Below are positions 1 through 8,792 of a stretch of DNA of 64,000 nt, one piece after another (positions within the stretch are counted from its first letter, which is position 1; every line of letters starts with the position of its first letter). This DNA is from Verrucomicrobiales bacterium (GTDB lineage: Bacteria; Verrucomicrobiota; Verrucomicrobiia; Verrucomicrobiales; DEV007): assembly GCA_029940475.1 (NCBI GenBank), contig JAPYUT010000002.1:84694-148693 (forward strand), given 5' to 3'. Made by a program: the position numbers and the translations under genes. A model generated the notes under the pieces. The model saw nothing but the letters and a program-made list of their open reading frames with translations, did not search any database and was not told where the DNA came from.

Positions 1-1
1 G

Positions 2-2161
2 ATACGCACCAGTAGCGGGCTCTCACCGATAAAGAGCTTCTGGGTCGGTCAATTTGACAGCCTCGCGGAAAAGGAACCCAACAGTGACTTTGCCGCCCCG
101 CAACCCGTGACAATGAACACCACAATGGAAGGAGTGCTGGAAAATGAGGATGTTGATTACTATGTCACTGAGGCCAGGAAAGGGCAGCGCATCAGTGCCG
201 AGGTTGAGGGCATCCGTCTGGCCGGGGCTTTCTACGATCCCTATGTCGCAATCCTCAACAGCGAGCGCTTCGAGTTGGCCGCATCTGATGACACCGCATT
301 GCTCCTGCAAGACAGTGCCGTTTCGGTAATCGCACCTGCTGATGGCAAGTACATCATCCAGATCCGCGAGAGCTCCTACACAGGGAATGGCAACTGCAGA
401 TACAGGCTCCATGTCGGTGCATTCCCCCGCCCCATGGCAGTCTACCCTGCCGGCGGACAATCCGGCAGTGTTATTGAAGTCAGATTGATCGGCGACTCCG
501 CAGGGGAAACAACCAGGACGGTGACTCTGCCCCCGCAAGCCGATGCCCGTTTCCCCATCCACGCTGAAGCTGACGGCCTGATCTCTCCTGCCCCGAATAT
601 CCTGCGGGTTTCCCCCTTCCCCAATGTCCTCGAAACTGAACCAAACAACAACATGGCCCAGGCCACAGTTTCCCCCGTCCCGCTTCCCGCCGCACTCAAC
701 GGCATCATTAATGAAAACGGTGACCAGGACTGGTTCCGCTTCTCCGCTAAGAAGGGACAGCGCTTCATCTTCCGAGCACACGCAAAATCAATTGGTTCCC
801 CCCTCGACACCGTCCTTAATATATATGGTCCTGACAAGAAAGGCATCAGCGGTAATGACGACGCCGATAACCGGCAGGACAGTAAAATCGACTTCACCGC
901 CCCCTCGGACGGGGAATTCACGATCCGAATTCGCGACCACCTTAAAAAGGGAGGCGCTAGCTACGTCTATCGCATCGAGGCGCAAGCGCTCTCCCCCGAC
1001 CTTGGGCTTACCATCCCCTACTTCGGGCGGGCGGATTACCAGTCCCGGCAAATGGTCTATGTCGCCCGTGGAAACCGCTTCGCCACACGCATCAATGCCG
1101 GCAGGGTAAATTTTGGCGGTGATCTCCTGCTCGAGGCAATCGGTCTCCCACAGGGAGTCACGCTCAAGGCCGACAAAATGCACACAAGTGTCAACTCTGG
1201 CGTCCTTCTCTTTGAGGCAGCCCCCGAGGCACCCGTTGCCGGGTCACTGGTGGATCTCATTGCCAAGCACGCTGAAGCAGAAAAGAACATCAGCGGTTGC
1301 TTTTCGCAGCCGCTGGACTTCGTCCTAGGACAACCCAACAATACTGTCTATTACAAGAGTAGAACGCCAAAGTTTGCTGTTGCCGTTGTCGAGGAACTTC
1401 CCTTTAAAATCAATGTCGCCCCTCCCAGCGTGCCACTGGTTCGCAACGGCACGCTCGGCCTGCGGGTCACAGTTACCCGTAAGGAAGGCTTTGATGCCCC
1501 GATCACTGTGCGCCACCTCTGGAATCCGCCCGGCATCAGTGCTCAGCCAACGATAAAAATTCCAAAGGGCCAGAACGAGATCATTTACACGCTTACCGCC
1601 AACAGCGGGGCACCCCTGCTTACCTGGCAAATTGCAGTGATGGGTGAATCAGATGCTGGAAAAGGGCAGATTCTCGCCAGTTCCGCCCTGGTGCCCATCA
1701 CCATCGCGGAGCCATATCTGGGGATGAAAATTGAGATGGCCGCCGTTGAACAGGGTAAGGCCGGCGCAGTTGTCTGTAAATTAACCCAGTCCACCCCTTT
1801 CGAGGGCAAGGCCAAGGTGAAATTACTGGGTCTACCAGCCAAAGTAAGCTCTCCGGAAATTGAAATCGACAAGACCACCACCGAGATCAGCTTTCCGGTG
1901 AGCATTGCCCCGGACAGCCCGAAGGGCCAACACAAGAACCTCTTCTGCCATCTCACTATTCCAGTGGCCGGTACAAGCATCCCCCACAATGTCGGTCACG
2001 GCGGAGTATTGCGGATAGATCCTCCTCCAAAAAAACCGGCACCAAAGGTAGCCCCCAAGCCTGAGCAAAAAGAAAAACCTGCCACCGTGGCCAAGGTAGA
2101 ACCGCCCAAAAAACCTCTTTCCCGACTGGAAAAACTCCGTCTTGAGGCAAAAAATAAATGA
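2..2161 (+). CDS. PPC-domain secreted protein, 5' end cut off by window edge
   Basis: The reading frame is open from base 2, so the true start and signal peptide lie before the window; the first in-frame ATG at 107 falls inside conserved sequence and is not the start. About 719 residues are visible. Two pre-peptidase C-terminal (PPC)-type beta-sandwich segments can be read, one around 'ENEDVDYYVTEARKGQRIS' and one around 'GDQDWFRFSAKKGQRF'. Such domains occur in large exported planctomycete and verrucomicrobial proteins. Ig-like beta-rich sequence follows, then a Lys/Pro-rich tail. The stop overlaps the next ATG (ATGA), indicating translational coupling with the DUF1549/DUF1553 cytochrome gene. 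An extracytoplasmic role, probably polymer or protein binding, is inferred; the substrate is unknown. Confidence 0.8.
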   Translation: MRTSSGLSPIKSFWVGQFDSLAEKEPNSDFAAPQPVTMNTTMEGVLENEDVDYYVTEARKGQRISAEVEGIRLAGAFYDPYVAILNSERFELAASDDTALLLQDSAVSVIAPADGKYIIQIRESSYTGNGNCRYRLHVGAFPRPMAVYPAGGQSGSVIEVRLIGDSAGETTRTVTLPPQADARFPIHAEADGLISPAPNILRVSPFPNVLETEPNNNMAQATVSPVPLPAALNGIINENGDQDWFRFSAKKGQRFIFRAHAKSIGSPLDTVLNIYGPDKKGISGNDDADNRQDSKIDFTAPSDGEFTIRIRDHLKKGGASYVYRIEAQALSPDLGLTIPYFGRADYQSRQMVYVARGNRFATRINAGRVNFGGDLLLEAIGLPQGVTLKADKMHTSVNSGVLLFEAAPEAPVAGSLVDLIAKHAEAEKNISGCFSQPLDFVLGQPNNTVYYKSRTPKFAVAVVEELPFKINVAPPSVPLVRNGTLGLRVTVTRKEGFDAPITVRHLWNPPGISAQPTIKIPKGQNEIIYTLTANSGAPLLTWQIAVMGESDAGKGQILASSALVPITIAEPYLGMKIEMAAVEQGKAGAVVCKLTQSTPFEGKAKVKLLGLPAKVSSPEIEIDKTTTEISFPVSIAPDSPKGQHKNLFCHLTIPVAGTSIPHNVGHGGVLRIDPPPKKPAPKVAPKPEQKEKPATVAKVEPPKKPLSRLEKLRLEAKNK

Positions 2162-4929
2162 AATTAGGCCTACCTACGCTGCTTTTCATGGCTATTGCCC
2201 TACCCGCAAGCGGGGTAGATTTCGCAAAGGACATCCAGCCTGTCCTCGAGACCCGCTGCATCAGTTGCCACGGCGGTAAAAAGCAAAAAGGCAACCTCAA
2301 CCTGAGCACTCTAGAAACCGCGCAAAAGGGTGGTGACACGGGGCCGGGCATCTTACCCGGAAAGACCGAAAAAAGCGAAATCCTCACCCGGATCACCCTT
2401 GCCCATGATGACGAGGATATCATGCCCCCTAAGGACGAGCCATTGAGTGCCGATCAAATTGCAACCTTCACTTCATGGGTCAGTGAAGGCGCTAAGTGGC
2501 CGGGGGGCATCATCCTGGTAAACAAATCCGCCAACAGTATTTCCACGGCAAATGATGCCGTGGGGCTTTTGTCTGTTGCCCTTTATCCTCCCACCGCCTC
2601 GCTCTCAACAAATGCCGATCTGCAGCGGCTTGTGGCCGTGGCAAGCTACCAAGACGGTACAACCCGCGACATCACCAGAAAAATCACCTTCAGCCCGGAG
2701 GACGCATCGCTGGTCAGTGTCGCTGGGAACCTCCTCCGCCCCCGGGCTAACGGCGAAACAAGCGTAACTGTGTCCTTTCACGGCAAGCAGGTAAAAATCC
2801 CGCTGAAAGTCGCCGGGGCGGCTGAAAGTCGCCCGGTCAGTTTCCGGCTTGATGTAATGCCGATCTTCATGCGTGCCGGCTGTAACACGGGCTCATGCCA
2901 CGGTTCAGCCCGGGGACAGGACGGCTTCAGGCTTTCGCTCTTCGGTTTTGATCCCGCCGGCGATTATCACCGAATCACCCGTGAACTCACCAGCCGGCGC
3001 ATCAACCTCGCGCTCCCCGGTGAAAGTCTGCTTATCGAGAAGGTCACCGAGACAGTACCGCATACCGGCGGCAAGTTGTTTGACAAGAACAGCGATTACT
3101 GCAAAACACTCAACCGCTGGCTGGAAGCAGGGGCACCGGATGACCCCAAGGACATTGCCACGCCTGTTGCACTGGATATCTACCCGGAACAAGTCGTCCT
3201 TGAAGGCAGGAACTCACAGCAGCAATTCATCGCGGTGGCTCAATACTCGAACGGGACCACAAGGGATGTCACCGCACTTACGGTTTTCGAGTCAAACAAC
3301 TCCCCCACAGCAGCAATCAGCAAGGATGGAATCGTAACCGCAGGCAACCGCGGTGAAGCCTTCGTGATGGCACGGTTTGCCACCTTTACAATGGGAGCTC
3401 AGGTCATCGTCATTCCGAAAGACCTGCAGTATCAACGCCCGGAATTTGTTGCCCTGAATTACATCGATCCCCTGGTCGCCGGGAAACTCCACAAACTGCG
3501 TATTGAGCCCTCCGGGTTATGCAGTGACGGGGAATTCCTGCGTAGAGCCACGATTGACATTACCGGAACACTCCCGGACGAGGAGCAATTCCGCCTCTTC
3601 ATGGCTGACCCCTCTGAGAAAAAGCGGGGAAACCTTGTCGACACGCTGCTTGCCCGCAAGGAGTTCACCGAGGTCTGGGTGATGAAATTTGCCGAGCTTC
3701 TGCAGATCCGAACCAACCCAAACAACCAAGTCAGCTACAAGGCCACACTCTTGTATTACAACTGGCTGCAGGAGCGCATCGCCAACAATGTCCCCTTTAA
3801 TAAAATTGTTCAGGAACTGCTGTCATCAACCGGAGGGACATTCACCAATCCCTCGACCAACTATTACCAGATTGAACGGGACACCCTGAAGCTTTCCGAG
3901 AATGTTGCACAGGTGTTCATGGGGATGCGCCTGCAGTGCGCTCAATGCCACAACCACCCCTTTGACCGGTGGACAATGAACGACTACTACTCATTTGCCG
4001 CATTTTTTTCCCAGATCGGCCGAAAGCGAGCTCAGGATCCGCGCGAGGTGGTCGTTTACAACCGATCCAACGGCGACATGAAACACCCTGTTGGCGGCAG
4101 GGTCATGGAACCGGTTTTCCTCGGTGCCGAGAAGCCCGAGATAAAGTCCGGGCAGGACAGGCGGGAAATCCTCGCAGAATGGATGGCATCGCCACAGAAC
4201 CCGTTCTTCTCCCGCAATCTGGCGAACATCGTGTGGGCGCACTTCTTCGGGGTCGGAATTATTGACCCGGTGGATGATGTCCGCATCAGCAACCCCGCAT
4301 CCAATCCCCAGTTGATCGCCACCCTCGCGCAACGCTTCACTGATTACAATTATGACTTCAAGCGCCTTGTTCGCGATATCTGCACATCACGCACCTACCA
4401 GTTGTCCACCAGAGTCAACGAAAGCAACGAGGGGGATGCCAGTAACTTCTCACACGCTCCCATCCGCAGGATGCGTGCCGAGGTAATGCTCGACGCAATC
4501 AGCCAGGTCACTGACACAAAGAACAAATTCAAGGGACTACCGCTCGGTGCCCGTGCTGTCCAAATTGCTGACGGCAATGTATCCAGTTACTTCCTGAAAA
4601 CCTTCGGGCGTGCCGAGCGCAAGACAGTTTGCTCCTGCGAGGTCAAAATGGAGCCCAATCTGGGCCAAGCCCTGCACCTCATCAATGGTGATGCCACCGG
4701 CAACAGGATAGCCAGCGGAAAAGTTGTTGCAGAGATGCTCGCCGCTGGAAAAGCCCCTGAACAAGTCATCGAGAATCTCTATATTCGGACATTCAGCCGT
4801 TTGCCAAGCGTAACAGAACGCGGCCAGCTATTGGCAAAGATTGATCAGGACCCGGCAAAGCACCGGCAGGATCTTGAGGATATTTTCTGGGCATTGCTCA
4901 ACGCAAAGGAATTCATCTTTAACCACTAG
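2158..4929 (+). CDS. Planctomycete-type cytochrome / Ig-like / DUF1549-DUF1553 protein
   Basis: A 923-residue exported protein with an N-terminal signal peptide ending near 'ALPASG'. It has a PSCyt1-type heme motif CISCH near residue 34, and 'VLETRCISCHGG' is typical of that family. Two bacterial Ig-like (BIG2) segments follow, near residues 135-220 and 340-420, with a second cysteine motif CNTGSCH near residue 241 between them. The C-terminal half is DUF1549 then DUF1553, including a CAQCH motif near residue 593 followed by NHPFDRW. These families are abundant in Planctomycetota and Verrucomicrobiota and often sit in polysaccharide or sulfatase loci; the reaction is not established. It overlaps the upstream gene by 4 nt and is followed 7 nt later by a WD40-cytochrome gene, so the three probably form an operon. 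Confidence 0.9.
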   Translation: MKLGLPTLLFMAIALPASGVDFAKDIQPVLETRCISCHGGKKQKGNLNLSTLETAQKGGDTGPGILPGKTEKSEILTRITLAHDDEDIMPPKDEPLSADQIATFTSWVSEGAKWPGGIILVNKSANSISTANDAVGLLSVALYPPTASLSTNADLQRLVAVASYQDGTTRDITRKITFSPEDASLVSVAGNLLRPRANGETSVTVSFHGKQVKIPLKVAGAAESRPVSFRLDVMPIFMRAGCNTGSCHGSARGQDGFRLSLFGFDPAGDYHRITRELTSRRINLALPGESLLIEKVTETVPHTGGKLFDKNSDYCKTLNRWLEAGAPDDPKDIATPVALDIYPEQVVLEGRNSQQQFIAVAQYSNGTTRDVTALTVFESNNSPTAAISKDGIVTAGNRGEAFVMARFATFTMGAQVIVIPKDLQYQRPEFVALNYIDPLVAGKLHKLRIEPSGLCSDGEFLRRATIDITGTLPDEEQFRLFMADPSEKKRGNLVDTLLARKEFTEVWVMKFAELLQIRTNPNNQVSYKATLLYYNWLQERIANNVPFNKIVQELLSSTGGTFTNPSTNYYQIERDTLKLSENVAQVFMGMRLQCAQCHNHPFDRWTMNDYYSFAAFFSQIGRKRAQDPREVVVYNRSNGDMKHPVGGRVMEPVFLGAEKPEIKSGQDRREILAEWMASPQNPFFSRNLANIVWAHFFGVGIIDPVDDVRISNPASNPQLIATLAQRFTDYNYDFKRLVRDICTSRTYQLSTRVNESNEGDASNFSHAPIRRMRAEVMLDAISQVTDTKNKFKGLPLGARAVQIADGNVSSYFLKTFGRAERKTVCSCEVKMEPNLGQALHLINGDATGNRIASGKVVAEMLAAGKAPEQVIENLYIRTFSRLPSVTERGQLLAKIDQDPAKHRQDLEDIFWALLNAKEFIFNH

Positions 4930-4936
4930 GAGGATA

Positions 4937-7630
4937 ATGGGAACCAGCGTTTCTCCAACCACACTACAAATCGCCCGGTTGGCTGAAAAAAAGAGCATCG
5001 GGCCAGTATTTACGTTATACGCGTGCCTCATATCCGGAGGATTGCTGTCAGCGAAAGCCGCGGAAAAGGTTACTTACGATGATCATGTGAGGCCCATCTT
5101 TGCTGATCGCTGTCTCAACTGCCACAATCCGGACAAGGCCAAGGGAGGACTCGATCTTACTACCTACGCCACCATGACACAGGGCGGCTCATCAGGGGAA
5201 ATAGTGAATGCCGGTGAGCCCGGTAGTAGCCGTCTGTTTCGCTCGGTAACCCATGCGGAGGAGCCCTTCATGCCGCCAAAGGGCGAGAAACTGACAACCG
5301 AACGCATCAACCTTATCCGTGACTGGATTGCCGGTGGATTACTTGAAAACTCTGGCAGCAAGGCAAAATCCAGCAAGCCCGCCTTCAACATGGAGCTTGC
5401 GGAATCTCCCACCGGCAAACCCGAGGGCCCTCCGCCAATGCCTGAGCACCTGATCCTTGCCCCGGAGGTAACCTCCTCACGGGCCGCCACACCTTCAGAC
5501 ATCACCTCAAGTCCTTGGGCTCCACTCATCGCTCTCGCCGTACCAAGACAAATACTGCTCTACAACAGCAACACACTTCACCTTGAGGGCGTGCTTCCTT
5601 TCCCCGAAGGGACGCCGGCCACTCTGGCCTTCAGTCGCAACGGCACCATTCTTGTGGCAGGTGGAGGACGGGGTGGAAAATCAGGGCTCGTGGTAGGTTG
5701 GCAGGTGAAGTCAGGCAAGCGGGTATTCGAGATAGGAGCGGAATACGACGCCGTGCTTGCCGCTGACATCACAGCCGACCACAAACTGGTAGCCCTCGGA
5801 GGACCCGGGCGCAGGATTAAAATCTACTCAACCAAAAATGGCGAGGAAGTCGCCAATATCAAAAAACACACCGACTGGGTAACCGCCATCGCATTCAGCC
5901 CTGATGGCGTCCTCCTCGCTACCGGAGATCGCAACGGCGGTCTGTTTGTCTGGGAATCCGGCACCGGTAATCCCTTCTATACCCTAAAGGCTCACAGCAA
6001 ATCAATTACAGCAATCAGTTGGCGCGCCGACTCCAACCTAGTGGCATCAGCATCAGAAGACGGCAGCGTGCGGTTGTGGGAAATGAACGAGGGTAAACAG
6101 GTTAAAAACTGGACCGGTCACAGCGGCGGCATCACTGACATGGCATATACTGCTGATGGGCGGATTGCCACCTGCGGTCGAGACCGGCAGGCAAAGGTAT
6201 GGGATGGTAACGGTGACCAGAAAAGCGCCACCAAGGACTTTGCGGACATCCCGGTCACCGTGTGCCTGAATTACGATGGTTCGCGTTTAATCGCAGCTGA
6301 CTGGGTTGGCAATGTCAGGGTTGTAAACAGCTCAGACGGGAAACCAATCGGCACCCTCCTGGCAAATCCTCCATCAATTGACACTCGCATTGCCCAGGTG
6401 CAAACAGTGATTAAAATCAAAGAGGAAAACCTCGAAAAAGCAAGGCACTCGCACTCGGAAAATCTTACCACAGCCCATTCCTCCGCAAAATATCTTGCCG
6501 CACTCCAGTCCGAGATTACCGCTCGGAAGCAGCAGGCAAACAAGGCAGAAAATGCCCTTCAGGAAGCACAATCAAAACTAACGGAAGGCAAGAAAAGCCA
6601 TGCCGAAATCGTCAACAAAACAGATATTAGAAAACAGGAGATCAACAAGCTCGAAGCTGATCTTAAATCCCTTCCCCCGGAGGAGGAAAAGCGCACGCAG
6701 CTGGAAACAGCACTCACTGAAACCAAAGCCGCACTCGATCAACAACTGAAAGATCTGGCTGTCAATGAAGCTAAATCCAAAGAGACTGGAAGCGTGATAG
6801 ACAATGCGCAAAAAAATCTTGCCGCCGCCACTGCGGCACTAGGCGCTACTTCGACCCGAGTTAAACCCGCTGAAGAGGATCATGCATCAAAGGCAAAGGT
6901 GGCAACAGGCTCCCTTGCCCTGGTTACTGCCGCAGAGCATGAACTGGCATCGGCATCCGCAAATAAGCTCCACTGGCAAGCCGCCAAAATTAATCTCGAC
7001 CGCTACAAAAAAACATCTCTTCGTCCTATGCTAGAAGAAAAACTGGAGCACCTTAAACTCTCGCAAGCTCAGTCAAAGCAAACGCATGAACTGCATGTAA
7101 ATACTGCGGCGACGGCTGCAAACACCCTTGCCGACACCCAAAAGACAGAGCTTCAATCCGTTGCTGCCCTAAACACTGCACGCAACCGCCTGCCCGAGCT
7201 CAAATGGGAGCTCCGTCTCGCTGAGGTGATTGCAAACCAGCAGCAAGGCTTCGCCGAAACCATTCAAAGTGCAATGAAGGAAGCCCCTGATTCACTAAAA
7301 CCGAAGATCGAGGCAGCTATAACGGATGCCGGCAAGGCACTTGCCACATCGGACTCGAAAGTAACCCAAACCAGGGATCTGTTGGATCACAGCGTAGCGC
7401 GGGCACAATCTGCGCTCGATGAAATCCGATCCCGGGTTGCCGGTGCTCAAAAGGATCTCGCAACCCGGCAATCCGAGGAGGCTGCCGCCTTGCTCGTTCT
7501 GGGTGAAGCGGACAAGGCACATAAAGCGGGAACTGAAAAAATCGAGTTGCTCGACCGTGAAATATCCGATCTCTACAAGCGCTATCTGCAGACACTCCCC
7601 GCCCGGGCTGCAGGAGATCCTAAGAAATAA
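4937..7630 (+). CDS. c-type cytochrome / WD40 / coiled-coil protein
   Basis: An 897-residue protein. The ATG at 4937 is chosen because AGGAGG lies just before it (4928-4933, a short 3-nt spacer) and because the more upstream in-frame ATG lies inside the preceding gene. After an N-terminal hydrophobic segment comes a PSCyt1 domain with CLNCH near residue 58. A WD40 beta-propeller spans roughly residues 195-467 ('AIAFSPDGVLLATGD', 'LVASASEDGSVRLWE'). The remaining 400 residues are an Ala/Lys/Glu-rich coiled coil. The protein is probably extracytoplasmic and forms a scaffold with the two upstream products. The combination of heme, propeller and long coiled coil recurs in these phyla, but its function is unknown. 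Confidence 0.85.
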   Translation: MGTSVSPTTLQIARLAEKKSIGPVFTLYACLISGGLLSAKAAEKVTYDDHVRPIFADRCLNCHNPDKAKGGLDLTTYATMTQGGSSGEIVNAGEPGSSRLFRSVTHAEEPFMPPKGEKLTTERINLIRDWIAGGLLENSGSKAKSSKPAFNMELAESPTGKPEGPPPMPEHLILAPEVTSSRAATPSDITSSPWAPLIALAVPRQILLYNSNTLHLEGVLPFPEGTPATLAFSRNGTILVAGGGRGGKSGLVVGWQVKSGKRVFEIGAEYDAVLAADITADHKLVALGGPGRRIKIYSTKNGEEVANIKKHTDWVTAIAFSPDGVLLATGDRNGGLFVWESGTGNPFYTLKAHSKSITAISWRADSNLVASASEDGSVRLWEMNEGKQVKNWTGHSGGITDMAYTADGRIATCGRDRQAKVWDGNGDQKSATKDFADIPVTVCLNYDGSRLIAADWVGNVRVVNSSDGKPIGTLLANPPSIDTRIAQVQTVIKIKEENLEKARHSHSENLTTAHSSAKYLAALQSEITARKQQANKAENALQEAQSKLTEGKKSHAEIVNKTDIRKQEINKLEADLKSLPPEEEKRTQLETALTETKAALDQQLKDLAVNEAKSKETGSVIDNAQKNLAAATAALGATSTRVKPAEEDHASKAKVATGSLALVTAAEHELASASANKLHWQAAKINLDRYKKTSLRPMLEEKLEHLKLSQAQSKQTHELHVNTAATAANTLADTQKTELQSVAALNTARNRLPELKWELRLAEVIANQQQGFAETIQSAMKEAPDSLKPKIEAAITDAGKALATSDSKVTQTRDLLDHSVARAQSALDEIRSRVAGAQKDLATRQSEEAAALLVLGEADKAHKAGTEKIELLDREISDLYKRYLQTLPARAAGDPKK

Positions 7631-7666
7631 CTCGTCCAGCCGATACTCAAACGGCTATATTCCCGC

Positions 7667-8101
7667 GTGATAAAACGCCTTGTTCTGCCTGCAGTAATTC
7701 TGGGATTGGCCGGTTGCAGCTTAACCGGTTCAAAAACCTCACGTGCCAGGAACTATGACTGGAGCGCACTTGATGCCTCGCTTCCTGACGGTTCCAGCAT
7801 GACGCCCGCCCACAACCTCGCGCATCATGAATATCCATTCGACAACAGCGGAAAATACATCCCGGCATGGGCGGCAGAAGGTGAGAAACGCCATGGGCGT
7901 ATTACCTATCCCGGTTCACACCCTGCAGGAAATCACGGTTCCTCCGCCAGAAAAATCGGCTACCAACATCACAAAATTGTCTCTGGAGATACGCTTTATG
8001 GCCTTGCCCGTCGCTATGGAACTAGCGTAAACGCCATCAAGCGCGCAAACAAAATGACTTCAGATCTTATTATAAAGGGACGCACCCTTAAAATTCCCTG
8101 A
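7667..8101 (+). CDS. LysM-domain lipoprotein
   Basis: A 144-residue protein with a GTG start. The N-terminus 'MIKRLVLPAVILGLAGCSL' is a lipoprotein signal with lipobox LAGC. The middle is low-complexity and Gly/His/Ser-rich. A single LysM domain fills the C-terminus, about residues 98-144 ('VSGDTLYGLARRYGTS ... ANKMTSDLIIKGRTLKIP'). LysM binds N-acetylglucosamine-containing glycans, so a peptidoglycan-tethered envelope lipoprotein is likely. No catalytic domain accompanies it. It starts 36 nt after the WD40 gene and could be its last cotranscribed partner. The gene converges on the SET-domain gene. Confidence 0.85.
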   Translation: MIKRLVLPAVILGLAGCSLTGSKTSRARNYDWSALDASLPDGSSMTPAHNLAHHEYPFDNSGKYIPAWAAEGEKRHGRITYPGSHPAGNHGSSARKIGYQHHKIVSGDTLYGLARRYGTSVNAIKRANKMTSDLIIKGRTLKIP

Positions 8102-8131
8102 GGGTGAAATATCCTCTACTCTTCCCGCCCT

Positions 8132-8689
8132 TCACTGCCCTGCGCTTATCGCCCTCTCTTTTGCCGCTTTCCTTTCCGCCTTTGCTTTCTTTTTCTTCAA
8201 CTTGCGTCGCAACTTGGGCCAGTAGTCCTCGCCGGCAATATAGCCGACGCATTTTCGACTGCCACAATGACATGGATGCTTGCGGTAATCCTCAAGGTCA
8301 AATCCGTAATTAAATGAGAGTTCCTCCCCTCCCGCGATTTCCCTCAGGGCCACCAGCCATATCTTTAAATCCTCATCAATCTGCGCCTCACAATTCGGTT
8401 CACAGGAATGATTGACCAGTCGTGCCGTGTTCCAATCAAAATTGCCATCAAGATCCCAGTTATCATCAAGAGTAAACAGGTAAACCTGGGCACCTCCGGT
8501 ATCCTTCGACTCATCTAAAAGGACATGTCCACGCCGGTTGGACTCGTCCTTGTCAATACGTTCCCCCAAATATTTAATTACCTCTGTGCCCTCAGGAATA
8601 TCTTTGACGGCAAACATTCCCCGCCCATGGACAACCGAGCCCCTTACTTCTGCCCATTGGGATTTGGCAGGCTTATTCTTTTTCCCCAT
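8132..8689 (-). CDS. SET-domain protein lysine methyltransferase-like
   Basis: A 185-residue protein with a complete SET fold: 'GRGMFAVKDIPEGTEV' at the start of the domain, the NHS motif in 'NHSCEPNCEAQ' near residue 93, and 'ELSFNYGFD' containing the catalytic-type tyrosine. A post-SET zinc-type cysteine cluster (CHCGSRKC) follows near residue 141. The C-terminus is a very basic Lys/Ala/Arg tail. SET proteins use S-adenosylmethionine to methylate lysines. Bacterial members occur in chlamydiae and verrucomicrobia, where histone-like or ribosomal proteins are suspected targets. The basic tail suggests nucleic-acid or acidic-partner binding, which is inference. It lies downstream of the repeat-protein gene on the same strand. 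Confidence 0.88.
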   Translation of the reverse strand: MGKKNKPAKSQWAEVRGSVVHGRGMFAVKDIPEGTEVIKYLGERIDKDESNRRGHVLLDESKDTGGAQVYLFTLDDNWDLDGNFDWNTARLVNHSCEPNCEAQIDEDLKIWLVALREIAGGEELSFNYGFDLEDYRKHPCHCGSRKCVGYIAGEDYWPKLRRKLKKKKAKAERKAAKERAISAGQ

Positions 8690-8734
8690 CGGACGCCTTC
8701 CGTATCATCTCCAGCATTGGATGCAAGCGCATAA

Positions 8735-8755
8735 TGCATCGCACCCAGCGATGCA
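8735..8755. repeat. Intergenic hairpin (8-bp perfect stem)
   Basis: TGCATCGC, loop ACCCA, GCGATGCA. It lies between the end of the repeat-protein gene and the start of the SET gene, both read on the minus strand. No T-run follows on either strand, so a classical rho-independent terminator is not supported. It could be a transcript-processing or 3'-stability hairpin. Confidence 0.5.
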
Positions 8756-8792
8756 ATCGTTGCTCCTTTGCCTATATGCAAGAGAGCAAGCG

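Noticed and set aside
23..781. Long minus-strand open frame opposite the PPC protein
   Set aside because: It lies entirely antisense to a gene with clear domains and has no recognisable motif; typical shadow frame.
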